Assembly (NCBI RefSeq): GCF_007655135.1
Contig: NC_045130.1
Span: forward strand, 20,527,363-20,591,362
Reading direction: 5' to 3'
Length of the DNA stretch: 64,000 nt
Source of the DNA: Punica granatum
Lineage: Eukaryota > Streptophyta > Magnoliopsida > Myrtales > Lythraceae
Of this stretch, positions 11,918 to 24,046 are shown piece by piece. The notes under the pieces were generated by a model that saw only the letters and a program-made list of their open reading frames with translations, ran no database searches and was not told where the DNA came from. The translations under genes and the position numbers were made by a program. Position 1 is the first letter of the stretch. Every line of letters starts with the position of its first letter.

Positions 11918-13718
11918 TGTCAGCACCCCATTTTGGACCACCGGCTTCCTACATGAGAATCTCCGACCAAAGCTCGGGTTACTATTCATCGCCCAACAAT
12001 CAGAGGCGAACATGCGGGCACGGAGACATGCATTACAGGAGAAAAGTAGGGTGCACTAGAAGGGCAGAGGAAAACCGTCAGAAGAGCAAACAAGCAAGGA
12101 ACCCCAAAATAATAGAAGCCGGCACTGTGGCACTATTCATCGTCGGATCACGGGAGCGTCAGAAGGTATCCAATATGGGACTTTAAAAATCCCTCTTTGT
12201 ACCAAAATGACTAATGGCACCTCCGAGCGCATTTCAGAAGCCTCCTACTTAAGCCGGGGCACTCCCGAACATTTGCAAACGCCTTCTTAACGGGGCTCCC
12301 GGGACGCCCGATCCACAGACAAGTAAACGGCACCCGGAAACGGGCCTTCACGCACCCAAGGACCACCAGGACCATGGAACAGGATTCAGACTGCGTTTCG
12401 GAGTTCATCTTGGTCTCCCGAGTAGATCCCGACCCGGGAAAAAGATGCCCTTTTCTACAAAAAGACATAACCGAAGACCTTTTTAACAAATCGCCAGTGC
12501 ACGAAATTTGCGCCAATCAATCCCAGGGACCTCAAGGGCTTGGGAGATAAACCCCGATTGCATTGCATAATCCATTTAGGTTTCCCGAGTACCATTCCGG
12601 TAATAAAAGGGCCTCTTTCACGGGGAATCTCGTGCTCAGAGCTCATTCGGGGAAATGTTGACGTCCGAGCTTCACACCACTCACTTCCTACAACTCCTAG
12701 GACTAGGGAAATCATTTCGCCTCGGGCCAAGCAAATCAATTAGGTCTCCCGAGTGACATTTCAGTGGTCCCGAACGCCTCTCGGCAAACTTTCGGGACTC
12801 GTTTCTAACAAACGAAGATTGCAGTGGTCTCCGAACACATCAAAACACTTGGGAAACACTGAGAAAGCCCCGTTTGCGGATTCCTAGGTCATCTCCGGTT
12901 ATCGATCTCCAGCCGGGGTTGGCGAGTAAACCGTTTTGCTCAATGCGGAAAATACGCCGGTGCGAGCCTTACAACATGCAGAAGTGCAAATAGGCGTCAG
13001 AAGCGGACAACTCCGCTCCGATCATCCAAACAGAGCAAAACCGCCTTTCGAGTCCTCGAGTCATCCGAGCATTCGCTTTCAAGAAGCATGTCAATATTAG
13101 GCTCATTAAAATCGTATTCGCGCACACATTGATAATTCGTCGTTCAAGTGAACTACGGAAATCGAACGCACGATCAATTGAGCCCCGAGCTTCTTCCGAC
13201 TTTCTTTCTAGTCAAGTGGGACCCTTGAGCTAGCCAAGCCAAGCCGAGCCAAGCCAAGCCGCAAGCCATGGCTTCTCTCTAGGGGTGGCTAAAAGCAAGC
13301 CAACTCTCCCCCATCCACCCATTTCAAAATATCTCTTACACACTTCCCATCCATCCTTCCATCCATCAACTCTCATTTCCCTTCTCTTCCTTTCCCCACA
13401 GTCAACAAGACAACTTCCCCACCCTAATCTTCCCTCCAAAATTCGGAACCCCTAAGCACCCCCCTCTAATTGCACTTAAACTCACTAATTTGGCTCATTA
13501 AGGCATCCTATAAGTGCCTAATTGCAAGACACTTTAATCACAACTCAATTTCCATTCTCTCTCAAGCTTTCTCACTCTAGGAGAACCTCCAAAACCTCTC
13601 AAACTCCAGCAATCAGCCCTGGTCGTTCAGCCCAAGCACAGCCCCGTCCAAGGCCGAAAATGCCGGAAAACTCAACTGTTTTCCAACGACCGCCATCCAA
13701 CCTGATCCAAACTTGACC

Positions 13719-14060
13719 AAACTTCATATCCCACACGTATTCGACCTTCCGAGTCCATTTACGGTGTTAGTTTTGCCATTTGAAGTCATCTAGGTCCCGT
13801 TTCAGCCCAATCCAGATTCGGGTCCCTAGGGAGTTTCCCGGTTTCTAGGCGAGTTCTTTCTTCCCGACTCATCCGAGCCTCAAACAAACTACATATCCCA
13901 CATGTATTCGACCTCCCGAGTCCATTTCCGGTGTTAGTTTTGTGATTTGAAGCTCCCAGCAGCCCGAACCAGCTTTGTCCAGAACCGGGTTACGTAGGTG
14001 TTTTCATGGCTTCCCGGGCTTCCCGGACATTTCCACTACCTCACGACTATGGCCAGTCAT
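13719..14060 (+). repeat. 167-bp tandem repeat inside the solo LTR
   Basis: 'catatccca' followed by 'tattcgacctcccgagtcc' recurs at 13725 and 13892, period 167 bp. The same block occurs once at about 33050-33120 in the composite element. Confidence 0.7.
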
Positions 14061-14259
14061 GCCATCATTTCCTAGGGGTTCCTCATGACCCTCTCTCTCC
14101 CCCGTGACAAGGTGGTCGCATGCCGAGGGCCGCTCAACCGCACACCACCGCCATTTCTCTCTTTTCTCCCTTCACAGATTTTTTCCAGTTTTTACCGGTT
14201 TTCTTTGCATCTCTCAGGAACATCGACATGTCTAATCTTCACAAAACCACTATAGGCAT

Positions 14260-15250
14260 GATCCTCAGTCAGTTAGGAGTCCAATGCCACCGATCTTGCA
14301 CCAAAAGACCACCGGGAGCCTCCCGTAGAGCTGTTTCTTCATCGGGTGCCAGTCGGGTTTGTTCCTCTGGTCGTCTTTTCTAACCCGAACTTTGCAGGAA
14401 CGTACAGGTTATCTCGGGTTGAATCTTGCTACAAGCCACCTATCACCGTATTCCTCACTCAGTTAGGAGTCCAATGCCACCGATCTTGCACCAAAAGACC
14501 ACTGGGAGCCTCCCGTAGAGTCGTTTCTTCATCGGGTGCCAGTCGGGTTTGTTCCTCTGGTCGTCTTTTCTAACCCGAACTTTGTAGGAACGTATAGGTC
14601 ATATCGGGTTGAATCTTGCTACGAGCCACCTATCACCATGTTCCTCACTCAGTTAGGAGTCCAATGCCACCGACCTTGCATCAAAAGACCACCGGGAGCC
14701 TCCTGTAGAGCCTTTTCTTTGCCGGGTGCCAGTCGGGTCTGTTTGTCCCGACTGGATCTGTCTTTTTTTTTACTAACCCGATTTTGTTTTTGATTTCCGG
14801 AAAATCTATGCATGTTCTCCTTCCGAAACCACCGTAGGCATGATCCTCAGTGAGTTAGGAGTCCAATGCCGCCGACCTTGCAGCAAAATACCACCGGGAG
14901 CCTCCGGGACAGCCATTTCATTCTGACCTGCCCAGTCGGATCAGTTCCGCCCAGTCGGTTCTGTTTTCTGCTTACTAACCCGACTTTGTTTTCGATTTTC
15001 AGAAAATCTACGAATGCTCTCCTTCCGAAACCACCACAGGCGCGATCCTTAGTCTCTTGGGAATCCAACGCAACTGGCCCCGCTCAAAAATTTCATCCCG
15101 ATCAATCGGTACAGCCCCGACAAGCCAGACTGCCAGTCGGGTCTATCAGTCGACCCGACTGCACCGGTTCTGGTCTGTTCGTTCCAGCCGAGTCTCCCGA
15201 CCTCCTTTGCCACTTCTCCAACTCTTTCCTCGTGTTCCGAGGCTAGGTAA
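14260..15250 (+). repeat. ~190-200-bp tandem repeat, about five copies, inside the solo LTR
   Basis: 'agttaggagtccaatgcc' begins at 14271, 14461, 14651 and 14853. A diverged fifth copy is near 15050. Each unit includes 'accaccgggagcctcc' or similar and an 'agtcgggt' block. The first two intervals are exactly 190 bp; later ones are about 200. Related units occur at 33246, 33428 and 33619. Small open frames recur here because 190 is not a multiple of three; they are not genes. Confidence 0.85.
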
Positions 15251-18032
15251 CATTTCTCTACGACTTAAATGGGTCTAGGTCTCCGATTTCCTCTTGTTAT
15301 GGGGTGATAAATTGTTAATACACATGTTGCACGTAAACTAGGGTCTTCATGCAATTTCATGCACGTTTACTCTCCGTATTATATCCGTATGACGTATAAA
15401 TGCATGTATTATGATGGGAAACGGCTTGGATCGAGATAGGAGAGACCCCTTGGCCACGGTAGAGTCATGGGAGCCCACGGTCTAGTCCCAAGGGAGGGAA
15501 CCGTGAACTCCCTTGACTTACCCGAGACTAGGACGGTCTCTTTTCCCCGAAACTAGCCGGTTCCCATGCCTTTGTCATCGATTTCCACGTGTAATGTGTT
15601 AACATGACGGAAAAAAACTTAAGTCGGGGTTGAAGAGGTCGCCTTGACCCGTGTAAGCCACGGAAACTCACGGTTATTCCCCATGGGAGGCGGCCGAGAG
15701 TTTCCTTGGACCACACAGGTCCAAGGAGCTCTCTTTCGCCCCGAAATCAGTCGGTTCCCGTATTTATTTTATTTCGTTGTTGCATGAGCCGACGCCATTT
15801 TATCGATTCCCTTTAAATACGATATTTGCGTTTGCATTATGTGCTTGTTTGCGCACCCAAGATCATGGCGGCATCGGCTTTATAGAATGTGTGTTATTAT
15901 CATGTTTGACGTTTTACGCATGCAAGAAACGGTCAAAACCGATTCTTGGAATTGATTGTAATCACAATTTTCATTTAATCATTGGTTTCACGTTAATTCG
16001 TATGTTAGGTACGTTAATATTCAACAATCATTTCATTGATCCATAACAATTGAGGTTCGTGGTCTCAATCATTAAACCACTTCACAAACGGGAAACAGGA
16101 CGTACCATTCGGCTAAACGAACCACTCGGCCTAAGTAATTGGATAAATCGAATATCAACTCGTAAACGCGTCGACGAATCACTAAACGGTGAGAGTGCCC
16201 TTTTAAAATTCACAATTTCAAAACATTGAGACACATAACACGAATAGAATTAGTGTCTAGGGAGCACTCGTGCGCTATGACTCGAGTCAAGGCCCGATTT
16301 GAGGAGGCTCATGTCTAAGTGCGCAAGTCCTCTTTGAACCTTTTCGTGTCATGCGATCCCAACTTCCACATACACGCCCTACACGTTTTACCGTTCAAAG
16401 GGCATGACCATCATTTCGTGATTTGCCGACATTCTAGGCGTTAGGGAGACCGAAACACCTCGATCTATGGACGAAAAAGGGCAACCCGTTCGGGTGCGAG
16501 TTTCATTCGTACGGTCCATTCCGTTCACTTTCGGTGTTTCTATCTTCCTATCGTAGATTCGGTGGTGAACATTTTTATTTCAGTTGCAAAAGACGAAAAA
16601 CCGGATTAATCATGTACTTGACTTAAACAAACATTAGATAATGGATAGGTGGAATATTAGATTCCAATCTAGAGTCAAGATACGAGTTTGGTTAATTCGG
16701 TGAAACCGCAGTGTCATCTCACTGAATAAGGATTCTAAAACAAATTCACACATGTAATCGGCTTAGAACCATATTCTAGCCCACCATCTATGTTTGCCTA
16801 GGCTAGACACATTGTTTGCAAATCAACCCCGGTCGATAACTGATTAAATCACGTACATTCGACTTAATACACACCTTGTCTGTATTCACCTACGTTTGTC
16901 AGTTGTTATCTGTTTTCCATCAGTTTTATCAGTTTTCTTCTGTTTTCCATTTGTTTTTGCTGATTTGTTTCGGTTCGAGTCCGAGTCCATAGGTTACGTG
17001 TTGCACGGGGTCCAACGCCCCAAATCACAGAATACGAGGTCCAACGCCTCCTAACTCATTGAGTGCGTGCAACCCGAGTGCGGAATGAGATCTAGCCTCG
17101 AGTCACCATCACACTCCAAATATGGCCTATGTGGAAGGCAATTTGGATTGGATGTGTGAAACGTGTTTAGATATCACCCGGGAGCTCGATCGGTCCAACG
17201 GTTACAGTGGGAACTAATCGGTTCTCCTGCAAATCGTCGGTTCGATTGGACCCGACCCCCGACTCTTTGAGCCCGCGTTGCCTTAATTTATTTATCGGTC
17301 ATTCAAAACACACGGTGAGCCGGAGCGGAATATTGGCCCAATGCAAACCGATCGGGGATCCATTTACTTATTCAGTTACACTTTGTAATTATTCGAGAGA
17401 GCATCGCGAGGATTTTATTTGTATATTCATTCATTCACTTGTAAGGATCCCCGATCGGCGAGCGAGAGGTCCGAGTGTCGAACCGGTCAAGTTGGTCTGT
17501 TGTCACCAAGAGATGGGTAAGCTCGAATACTCGCGGTCTCGGTTCGCGCAGGGAATCGACCATCACGGTTCGATGAACTGTAAAGATAAGATAGTGAATC
17601 GATTCCTTGACACACAAGTCTACTCATCTTTCGGATCCTTGGCCCAACTCGATTGATTCACCAGCTTTACGGTGTCAAAACGGGCGAGTCAAGTGCAACC
17701 CTAAATCACGCGGTAAATAAAATAAAACGGCAAGCTTGGCAAACTAGAGTACTGAAAGGGCGTGCGGGATATAGGCCCGCACGTAATAGAACCCCCGAAT
17801 TCGGAATTCTCGGTTCCGTATGACCATTGCCTTAGCATTTAGGTGTACCCCGTACCCCTAAACCCGGGTAACTTGCCGGCCCTCGACCTTCGGGTCGTAA
17901 AATGACAAGTGGCGACTCCTTCTCACGTGCGTCCGTTGCGGGTCCCCGGGAAGGTGGATTCCCCCAAGCCGCGTTGCATAGGCTTCGTGCATGCGTGCCC
18001 CGACGAGATGAAATTCGGGTGCGCACAGATGT

Positions 18033-18690
18033 ATTCTTCCAGCTCCGGATAGATTAGCTGAATTCGTTTCGACCATATCAAGGATAATACATTGAGGGGT
18101 CGTCTTGGAGATTCCTTTAACTGCATTTTCTCTTATTGAATGGTTCCGCAACACCACTCAAGTCTGGGGTAATTTAAGCCTCTGCCACCGCGAAGCAAAA
18201 GTAACATCCGTTCGCATCAAGGTAGCCACTGTGTATTACAAGGCCAACGGTCACTCGTCGCCGACTGCCACCACTGCTAGGATAACATTAAAGAGCTCAT
18301 CCACAACGGCCACATGAGGACACTCGTGAAGGGCCGTCAAAAAGAAAAGATGCATACAAGCCCCCGATCCTTCAGAAGACCACGAACATATCCCAATGCT
18401 GGGGGAAATGATGCTATACGAAATCTACCCCAGCCTTTGACCAAGATAGGAGAGTCAACAACACGATTGCCAGACCTGTTCAAGACAAGTTTAAGGGTAT
18501 GAAGATGTTATGCGCAACAGGCAATGAACATGTAACACCAAGGAAAAATTCATTGGAGAAGAAAATAAAGGCAGGCAAGTCATATCACTCGTGAAGGATT
18601 CCATGGATGTGGTTAACCTGCACAACAACACTCTATTCATTACGGCCAAAATTAGAGACTACGATGTAAAAATATTTTTCACTACTTCAG
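18033..18690 (+). pseudogene. Decayed Ty3 gag-protease remnant
   Basis: Frame fragments include 'YYKANGHSS' (about 18236-18262), resembling the Cys/His knuckle region of plant Ty3 gag. Next comes 'ELIHNGHMRTLV', resembling the conserved block that follows the knuckle, then a 'NAGGND'-like stretch. At about 18605-18680 'DVVNLHNNTLFITAKI' resembles the start of the aspartic protease. Frameshifts and stops separate these pieces, and homology stops before the catalytic Asp-Ser/Thr-Gly. The fragment abuts the 3' TSD of the solo LTR, so the solo LTR may have inserted next to or into it. Confidence 0.5.
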
Positions 18691-20197
18691 ATCCTCTACG
18701 GGGTCTTCGTGACTTTATCCGCCATTCTTCATGTTCTTCCTTTAAATGCGAAGCATTCTTGAGTTCTTGAGCCTTCTGATCTTCTAGCACTCATTTAATT
18801 TGTAGAGCTCTCATTCTTCTCCTCAAGTCTCTCTGCAGCTTCTGCTCTCTAAAAGCGACCCCTTATAAGCTCCTATTTATAGGTGTGGAGGACGGGAGCT
18901 ATCAATCCCGGTGCTTGTGTCCCATTGGTCAATCCAAAATTTCTTACTTAATTTGGATCACCAATATTACTACTAAGAAGACATTTTCAAATTTTGTTGA
19001 GAATATTCTTCTTATTGCCCAAGATAACCATATATGTTTTTTTTAACAGATTTGATTAGTTATGATTTCCTTATATATTGTAATCTTAACAAATTTTAGT
19101 TTAATAGAATATTATCCCATTATGTTAGGAAAATATTCTATTTACTATTACTAGAATAATTAATTCTTCTAGCAACAGTAATTTTATCCCTTCATTAATT
19201 TATAAAAGGATCAAGGTGGCATCATGTAATTGGCAGAAAATTTAAGTTGTCTACAAAATATATTAACCACAAAGACATTGTTGCTTGAGTTTTTCATTTT
19301 TTTCGTGAAGTGCATTGCATGTAAGTTTTTTTTTTCTGTACAGAAGTATGAAGTCTTAAATAATGAAGTATTAAAGTCCAATCTGCGGCATTGTTTGAAG
19401 ATTAGATATCTTACTATGTGAAGGTGTTAGGTAAGTAATTCTCTCTCGTCCTCTCCCCTTCTCTCACTCCTAATCCTCGATACCTGTGTGAAACACTGCC
19501 TCCCCTCAGCCGGCACGTGTGACTCTACCCATGCACATCAGCTGCCCACCGCTGCTCCTAGTGAGAGGTCCTCACCTACATCCTCACCGATTACTATTCT
19601 TTTCCCCTCCGCGGCCATGTCGATGGCTTTGCCGAGTGATTGTCTTCAACCCGCCAGTGGCGACTTCTCCTTCTTGGCTAGCCCACCCATCCCCCGCGTC
19701 CGGTATCCTCAGGCCACTGATCATCAAAGCCCTATCTCCTGGATTTCTCTAGTCCTGACAGGCGCACCTACCGGTGATATGTTCAACTTTTGTTTCGGGA
19801 AGGTTGCTGTTGGGATCGATGCTTTATTGATGGCCAATTCCCACTGGATCTGCACCTTTGCTCCTCGGCTTATGCTGTTTGCTCGCGGCCGACGACGGTG
19901 GTCACTGCTGCTTCTATGCTTCGGCCACGGGCTGCTGCTGCTTCCATGCTTTAGGTTGCGACTCTAATCGAGCTCGATCAAACCATATCTGATTGGATTA
20001 AGCTTAGATTTGAGCTATATCTGACTTGATCTGGTCCGATCCAACTTCGATTGGGTCGGATCAGCTCTAACCTGATTGATTAGGGTTGGGCCACAGGTTT
20101 GCAGGAGCGGTGTAGATTCAACAGAAAAGACTCGTGGTTGTGGTTGCGACATCTCGACCTCCTCCATTTTTTGTCTCTGTCATCGTAGATTATTAAG
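18691..20197. other. Unassigned stretch, GC-rich 19480-19970
   Basis: 18700-18900 carries, on the minus strand, a TATA-like 'cctataaatagg' (plus about 18873-18884), possibly another LTR piece. 19480-19970 is unusually GC-rich with overlapping open frames (up to 159 codons) but no domain I recognise. At 19975-20090 'gatt'-rich motifs recur. This stretch continues beyond the inserted Harbinger element at 58717, where an A-rich tail ends near 59230. A decayed LINE or retrocopy is possible but unproven. Confidence 0.3.
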
Positions 20198-20577
20198 GCC
20201 TTGCTTGGAAATAGGATTTGATTCCAAAATTATACTCCATTATAACTTGAGTGAGTTCCTACCTTCTCTCCTTTATCTATTCACCTTACATAAGTCAAAC
20301 TAGTGGGCTCTACCTTCTCTATTTTTGAATACCAATACATTCCCATACAAATTTCTTCTTCCCTTTTAGCAGCGGACACATTTCATTCATTCAGATTATT
20401 CGTGTACTCATTCGATTATTTTTGCACATTTGTTCAAAATAAAAGAGTCGGTCTTCAATATGATACTTAGAAGAATAGATGCGTACATTAGTTGTGTGTT
20501 CTTTAATACAAATTTAAAAATAAAATTCCAATTAAAAAATAATGATACGTATTTCAAATACAAATAGAAAGTACAGG

Positions 20578-21690
20578 TTATCGGCGTCTTATCTTTGCAC
20601 GCCATAACCGATTTGCGATACGGTCGCGTACGGCATTCATTTCGTTGTTGTTCATGTCAACTTCAATTTGTATTGCTAGTTGTTGAGATGGTTTTCGAAA
20701 TTCGTCGTACTCAATCCAAACATCGCTGTACTTCTCAAATAATCTATTGTGGTAATGATTGCACCGAATAAAATTATGCAATACAAAACAAGTAAGGGCA
20801 ATTTATCCTTGCCTATGTGGTTTGAAATTTGACATCAATTTTATTATTGCGAATCTCCTCTTCAATATCCAAAAACATCGTTCAATAACATTATGAACGT
20901 ATGAGTGTTGATGATTGAACAACACCTTCTTTGTTGTCAGAGATTGTCCTCACCGAAATCACTTCGGTAATACTATTCCCCCTTGTATGGTGCTAAATAC
21001 CCGAAGTATTGAAAAACCCTGCATCGACAACATAATATTGTTCTGTAAAAAAAAGGAAATAATTACAGTTAACTACGTTACAATATACACTTGTTCAAAT
21101 ATAAAAAAATTGATCGGTAAATACTCACTACCATGAGGAGCAAGAAAAAATTCCAATGTCGTAGCTTCAAAAAAAATTTTGTAGTCATGTGCCAAACCCT
21201 CTCAACCCGTCATGACATATGTAAATATCATATCGTGGGAACAAGCAGCCCGTACATTTTGTGTTATTTTTGTATTTCGATCACGATAAGCTACTTTTTT
21301 TTCCCTTAGGGACACATGCAGTCACATGAGTTTTGCCGATAGCTCCGATGCAATCCTGTAGGTGCAATGCAAAATTATGTACTTAATATAGTATTACGAA
21401 ATGAAATGTAATATTATTGATTTTTCTGAAAGTACCTTAAAAAAATGTCACTTTTGACAATTTTCAATCTCGGGTTGCACAACAACGTTCCTTTGTCTTA
21501 TATAGACCGGTGCTAAGGCATGAATTCCTCAAAGGATTTTTTTGAAAGGCCGCGACATCGTCTACTTTGAATGTTGGTACCGTTCTGCTGCCACTACATA
21601 TCGAGTACTATGGGAAATAATCAATAAGAACATTCTGAGCATCTCTTCGACGGTGATACCATTCTTACTTCATTGATGTCACAATGCCTT
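20578..21690 (-). pseudogene. PIF/Harbinger transposase (DDE nuclease), decayed
   Basis: Conserved blocks in order: a 'CIGAI-GKTHVTA' block (about 21350-21310), where the family has Asp-Gly-Thr-His but this copy reads Gly-Lys-Thr-His, losing the first catalytic Asp. Then an 'LRGLAHDY' block with the second Asp (about 21200), 'YYVVDAGFFNTSG' (about 21035) and 'VIERCFW' with the Glu (about 20890). The C-terminal 'MHNFIR ... EVDMNNNEMNAVRDRIANRLW' region is at 20781-20578. Two short introns fit GT-AG: 21435-21356 (80 nt) and 21128-21043 (86 nt). Stops, including one after the 'NTSG' block, show it is not functional. It would have cut and pasted the element in the nucleus with ORF1. Confidence 0.8.
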
Positions 21691-22205
21691 CGAAGTGTGT
21701 CACAAAGGTTGCTAAATATGTACGGTTTCATTCTGAAATTTTCGAAGCATCTAATATTATTCCCCAAAACTTCAAGTGTGTTATCTCTTCCTTAGAGTCG
21801 AGGATTTTTACACGAGATGTTTCGTTTAACCTATTCATCGATCGCAGCAACTTGCATTATCAAAAGGAAGAACCACCGTTGCCTAATAATCATCTCTTCA
21901 TCATTAGAGCTGTCTTTATATCACAAATAAGTGTTATTACTTGGCATATTGTTTTTCGAATGCGCGCATATAACAGTGGAATGAAGATCATGAACAAGTT
22001 GTTAATGGTAAAATAAAACAGTTCATACACATACAACATAAAAATTTCCAAGCACACATAACAAACATAACTTATTCAAGTTGAAATATCCAAACGCACA
22101 TAACAAACATATCAGTACAATTAATGTCATAATTAAGAGAAAGAAATGAGATTGTCGCAAACAGTATCAATAAACATAAAGAGGGATCTCGAGCTCATTC
22201 AAGAG

Positions 22206-23457
22206 CGTCAAAGGCAACGTATCCATTCCCTTCTTGCGTCTTCTGGGTAGCACATGAACACCCTCCTCAATTTGTCATCAATGAGAGCTAAGCTCCCTGC
22301 CATATACTCGTCAATCGGGATTGTCAGTTTCAATTTATTCAACTCTGCCATGGCTTCCTCAATGCTATTTTTCTCTGGCTTCTCAGGGCTGTAAATCAAC
22401 TTGCTGCTCTTGGACTCAGGTGGGGTGGTCTCAAGCTTGGGTTTGAAACTGGCCTCGAACAAGTTCATGCACTCATGCAGTTGTGAGCTTGTCGAGGAAT
22501 GCCTTTTATGCACTTAACGTTGAGACTCGAATATAATCGGCTCTTCAACCACATGGACCGGGTCATCACCCTCGTCAGAGCCTTCTTCGAGGTAGATGGG
22601 TTGTTTCTGCTGTTTTTTGGATGGTGATAGGGATTCCTCCGACACTTATCGATCCTTGTCAGAAGTTCTCGGTGGATCAGTCAAGGAGATGCGTAAAGCA
22701 CCGGTAGCAGTTGATGCATTAAAAAGCTCATTCAAGAATTTGTAGTTCTTGCAGCCTTTGGTTTAGAATATCTTAAAGGCCTTATTCTTCTGCACATTGC
22801 AAAAAGATCATTGAACGAGCTATTTTAGTAAATATAAAGGCAGCAAACAGATGGAATAAACAAAGGAGAAACACATATGTATTAGAAAGAAGATAAATCT
22901 CAACCGAATGCTCGATTATTGTATTTAAACTTGACAGACAAACATACAGGTGAACTAATATTACTATAGCTTGAAGTTCACGCTGAATCATTACCGGCAT
23001 CAATTTAATTTGCATTACAAACCGTGGACCCCAAAATGTGTAACACTTCTTTTGTCATGTTGTTCTCTAGTGTTTCCTTAATTACAAATGAGAAGAAACA
23101 GATTGATCTGAAGATATGCAAAGACTTGAGACGAAGGCTGTAACTTGATAAATTTATCCCATACATCGAGATTCGCCTTGATAGTGTTGGTGTCTTCATC
23201 TCAACCTACTCCAATATGTTGAAGCAATTCAATGAAGTACTTGTACATGGTCTTAAGAGTCGTTTTCTTCTACTGGAGCTTGTGGAAGCCCAATTGGACA
23301 TCGGGAAATTGCCTTTCCATCTCTAGATTCAACTCCTCCCAATCCCTTTTCTTCCAAGATATCGTGTGGGTTCTTTTCAACTTCTCAAGCATGATATGAA
23401 TGAAAGTAAATTCCATCGATCAGTCCACTCAAGGATATTCTCACGCTTAGAAGCCAT
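22206..23457 (-). pseudogene. PIF/Harbinger ORF1, Myb/SANT-like DNA-binding protein, decayed
   Basis: A start at 23457 gives 'MASKRENILEWTDRW', matching the opening Trp-containing block of the Myb_DNA-bind_3-type proteins that accompany plant PIF transposases. Further along, 'NTIKANLDVWDKFIKLQP' (about 23180-23120) matches the Trp-Asp/Glu-Lys-Tyr/Phe block of the second half of that domain. The last exon (22513-22208) ends 'RRVFMCYPEDARREWIRCL', matching the family's C-terminal 'VFMCL...R..WL' motif. Several stops and frame breaks lie between. Its role would be binding subterminal DNA and helping transposase enter the nucleus. Confidence 0.6.
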
Positions 23458-24041
23458 TTTGGATGCACTTGTCCGAGCAAAACTTCTATACATACGCAGC
23501 CGAAGAACATGAATAACAATACAAAAAAAACTTGCAACAAAACAAAACATCATTCACCAGTAAAAATGAACAAATTTCAGCGCATACAGCTGCTAATTTG
23601 CAATTAACTGCAACAATATCAACATAAGAGGAAGAATCAGCAATAGACTTTCGAATAAAATGTAACCAACAAGGCAGATATATAAATTGTTGATATGTGT
23701 ATATATATATATATGTATGTATGTATTGTGCCTGTGAAGGCAGCTCTGTTGTAAATCTCAAGAATGGTCCTTTAATCAATAAAATTAAACATCCAACCAA
23801 ATAGAAATACCATTCAAATAGAGGACGATGCATTGGACAAGACAACATGCCTAAGAGATAAAGAAAAATAGTGCTTCATATGTATCACAAAAGGCATAGA
23901 AGGGGATGAAAAGAAAACCTTGCAACTTAAATTACATGTTGACAAGGCATAAGAGGAAGTTCTTGGATTAACCATGCCAAAATCGACTAAAAGAACGGTT
24001 AAGCGATGACCAGTTAGTGTTACCCGATCCCGTGCTAAGAA

Positions 24042-24046
24042 TATAT
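24042..24046. other. Left TSD of copia element (TATAT)
   Basis: TATAT at 24042-24046 equals TATAT at 57697-57701, directly outside the TG...CA ends. Confidence 0.9.

Larger units (their letters stand above)
11918..18027 (+). mobile_element. 6.1-kb solo LTR, Tat-like family, TSD GATGT
   Basis: It begins TGTCAGCACCCC (11918) and ends GGGTGCGCACA (18027), the same termini as the LTRs of the 13.7-kb element read on its minus strand. The 5-bp TSD GATGT is at 11913-11917 and 18028-18032. The interior has no second LTR, PBS/PPT pair or polyprotein, so it is a solo LTR left by LTR-LTR recombination. It is exceptionally long, partly because of internal tandem repeats (13719-14060 and 14260-15250). 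The 3' third (16600-18027) matches 35140-36458. A 149-codon open frame at 17207-17656 has no domain and is not called a gene. Confidence 0.85.

Noticed and set aside
17207..17656. 149-codon plus-strand frame in the solo LTR
   Set aside because: No domain, inside an LTR, and homologous positions in the other LTR copies (about 26840-27170, 35740-36080) do not keep an equivalent frame.
19488..19967. 159-codon plus-strand frame as a host gene
   Set aside because: No recognisable domain, another frame overlaps, and surrounding sequence looks like decayed repeat. Left as unassigned.
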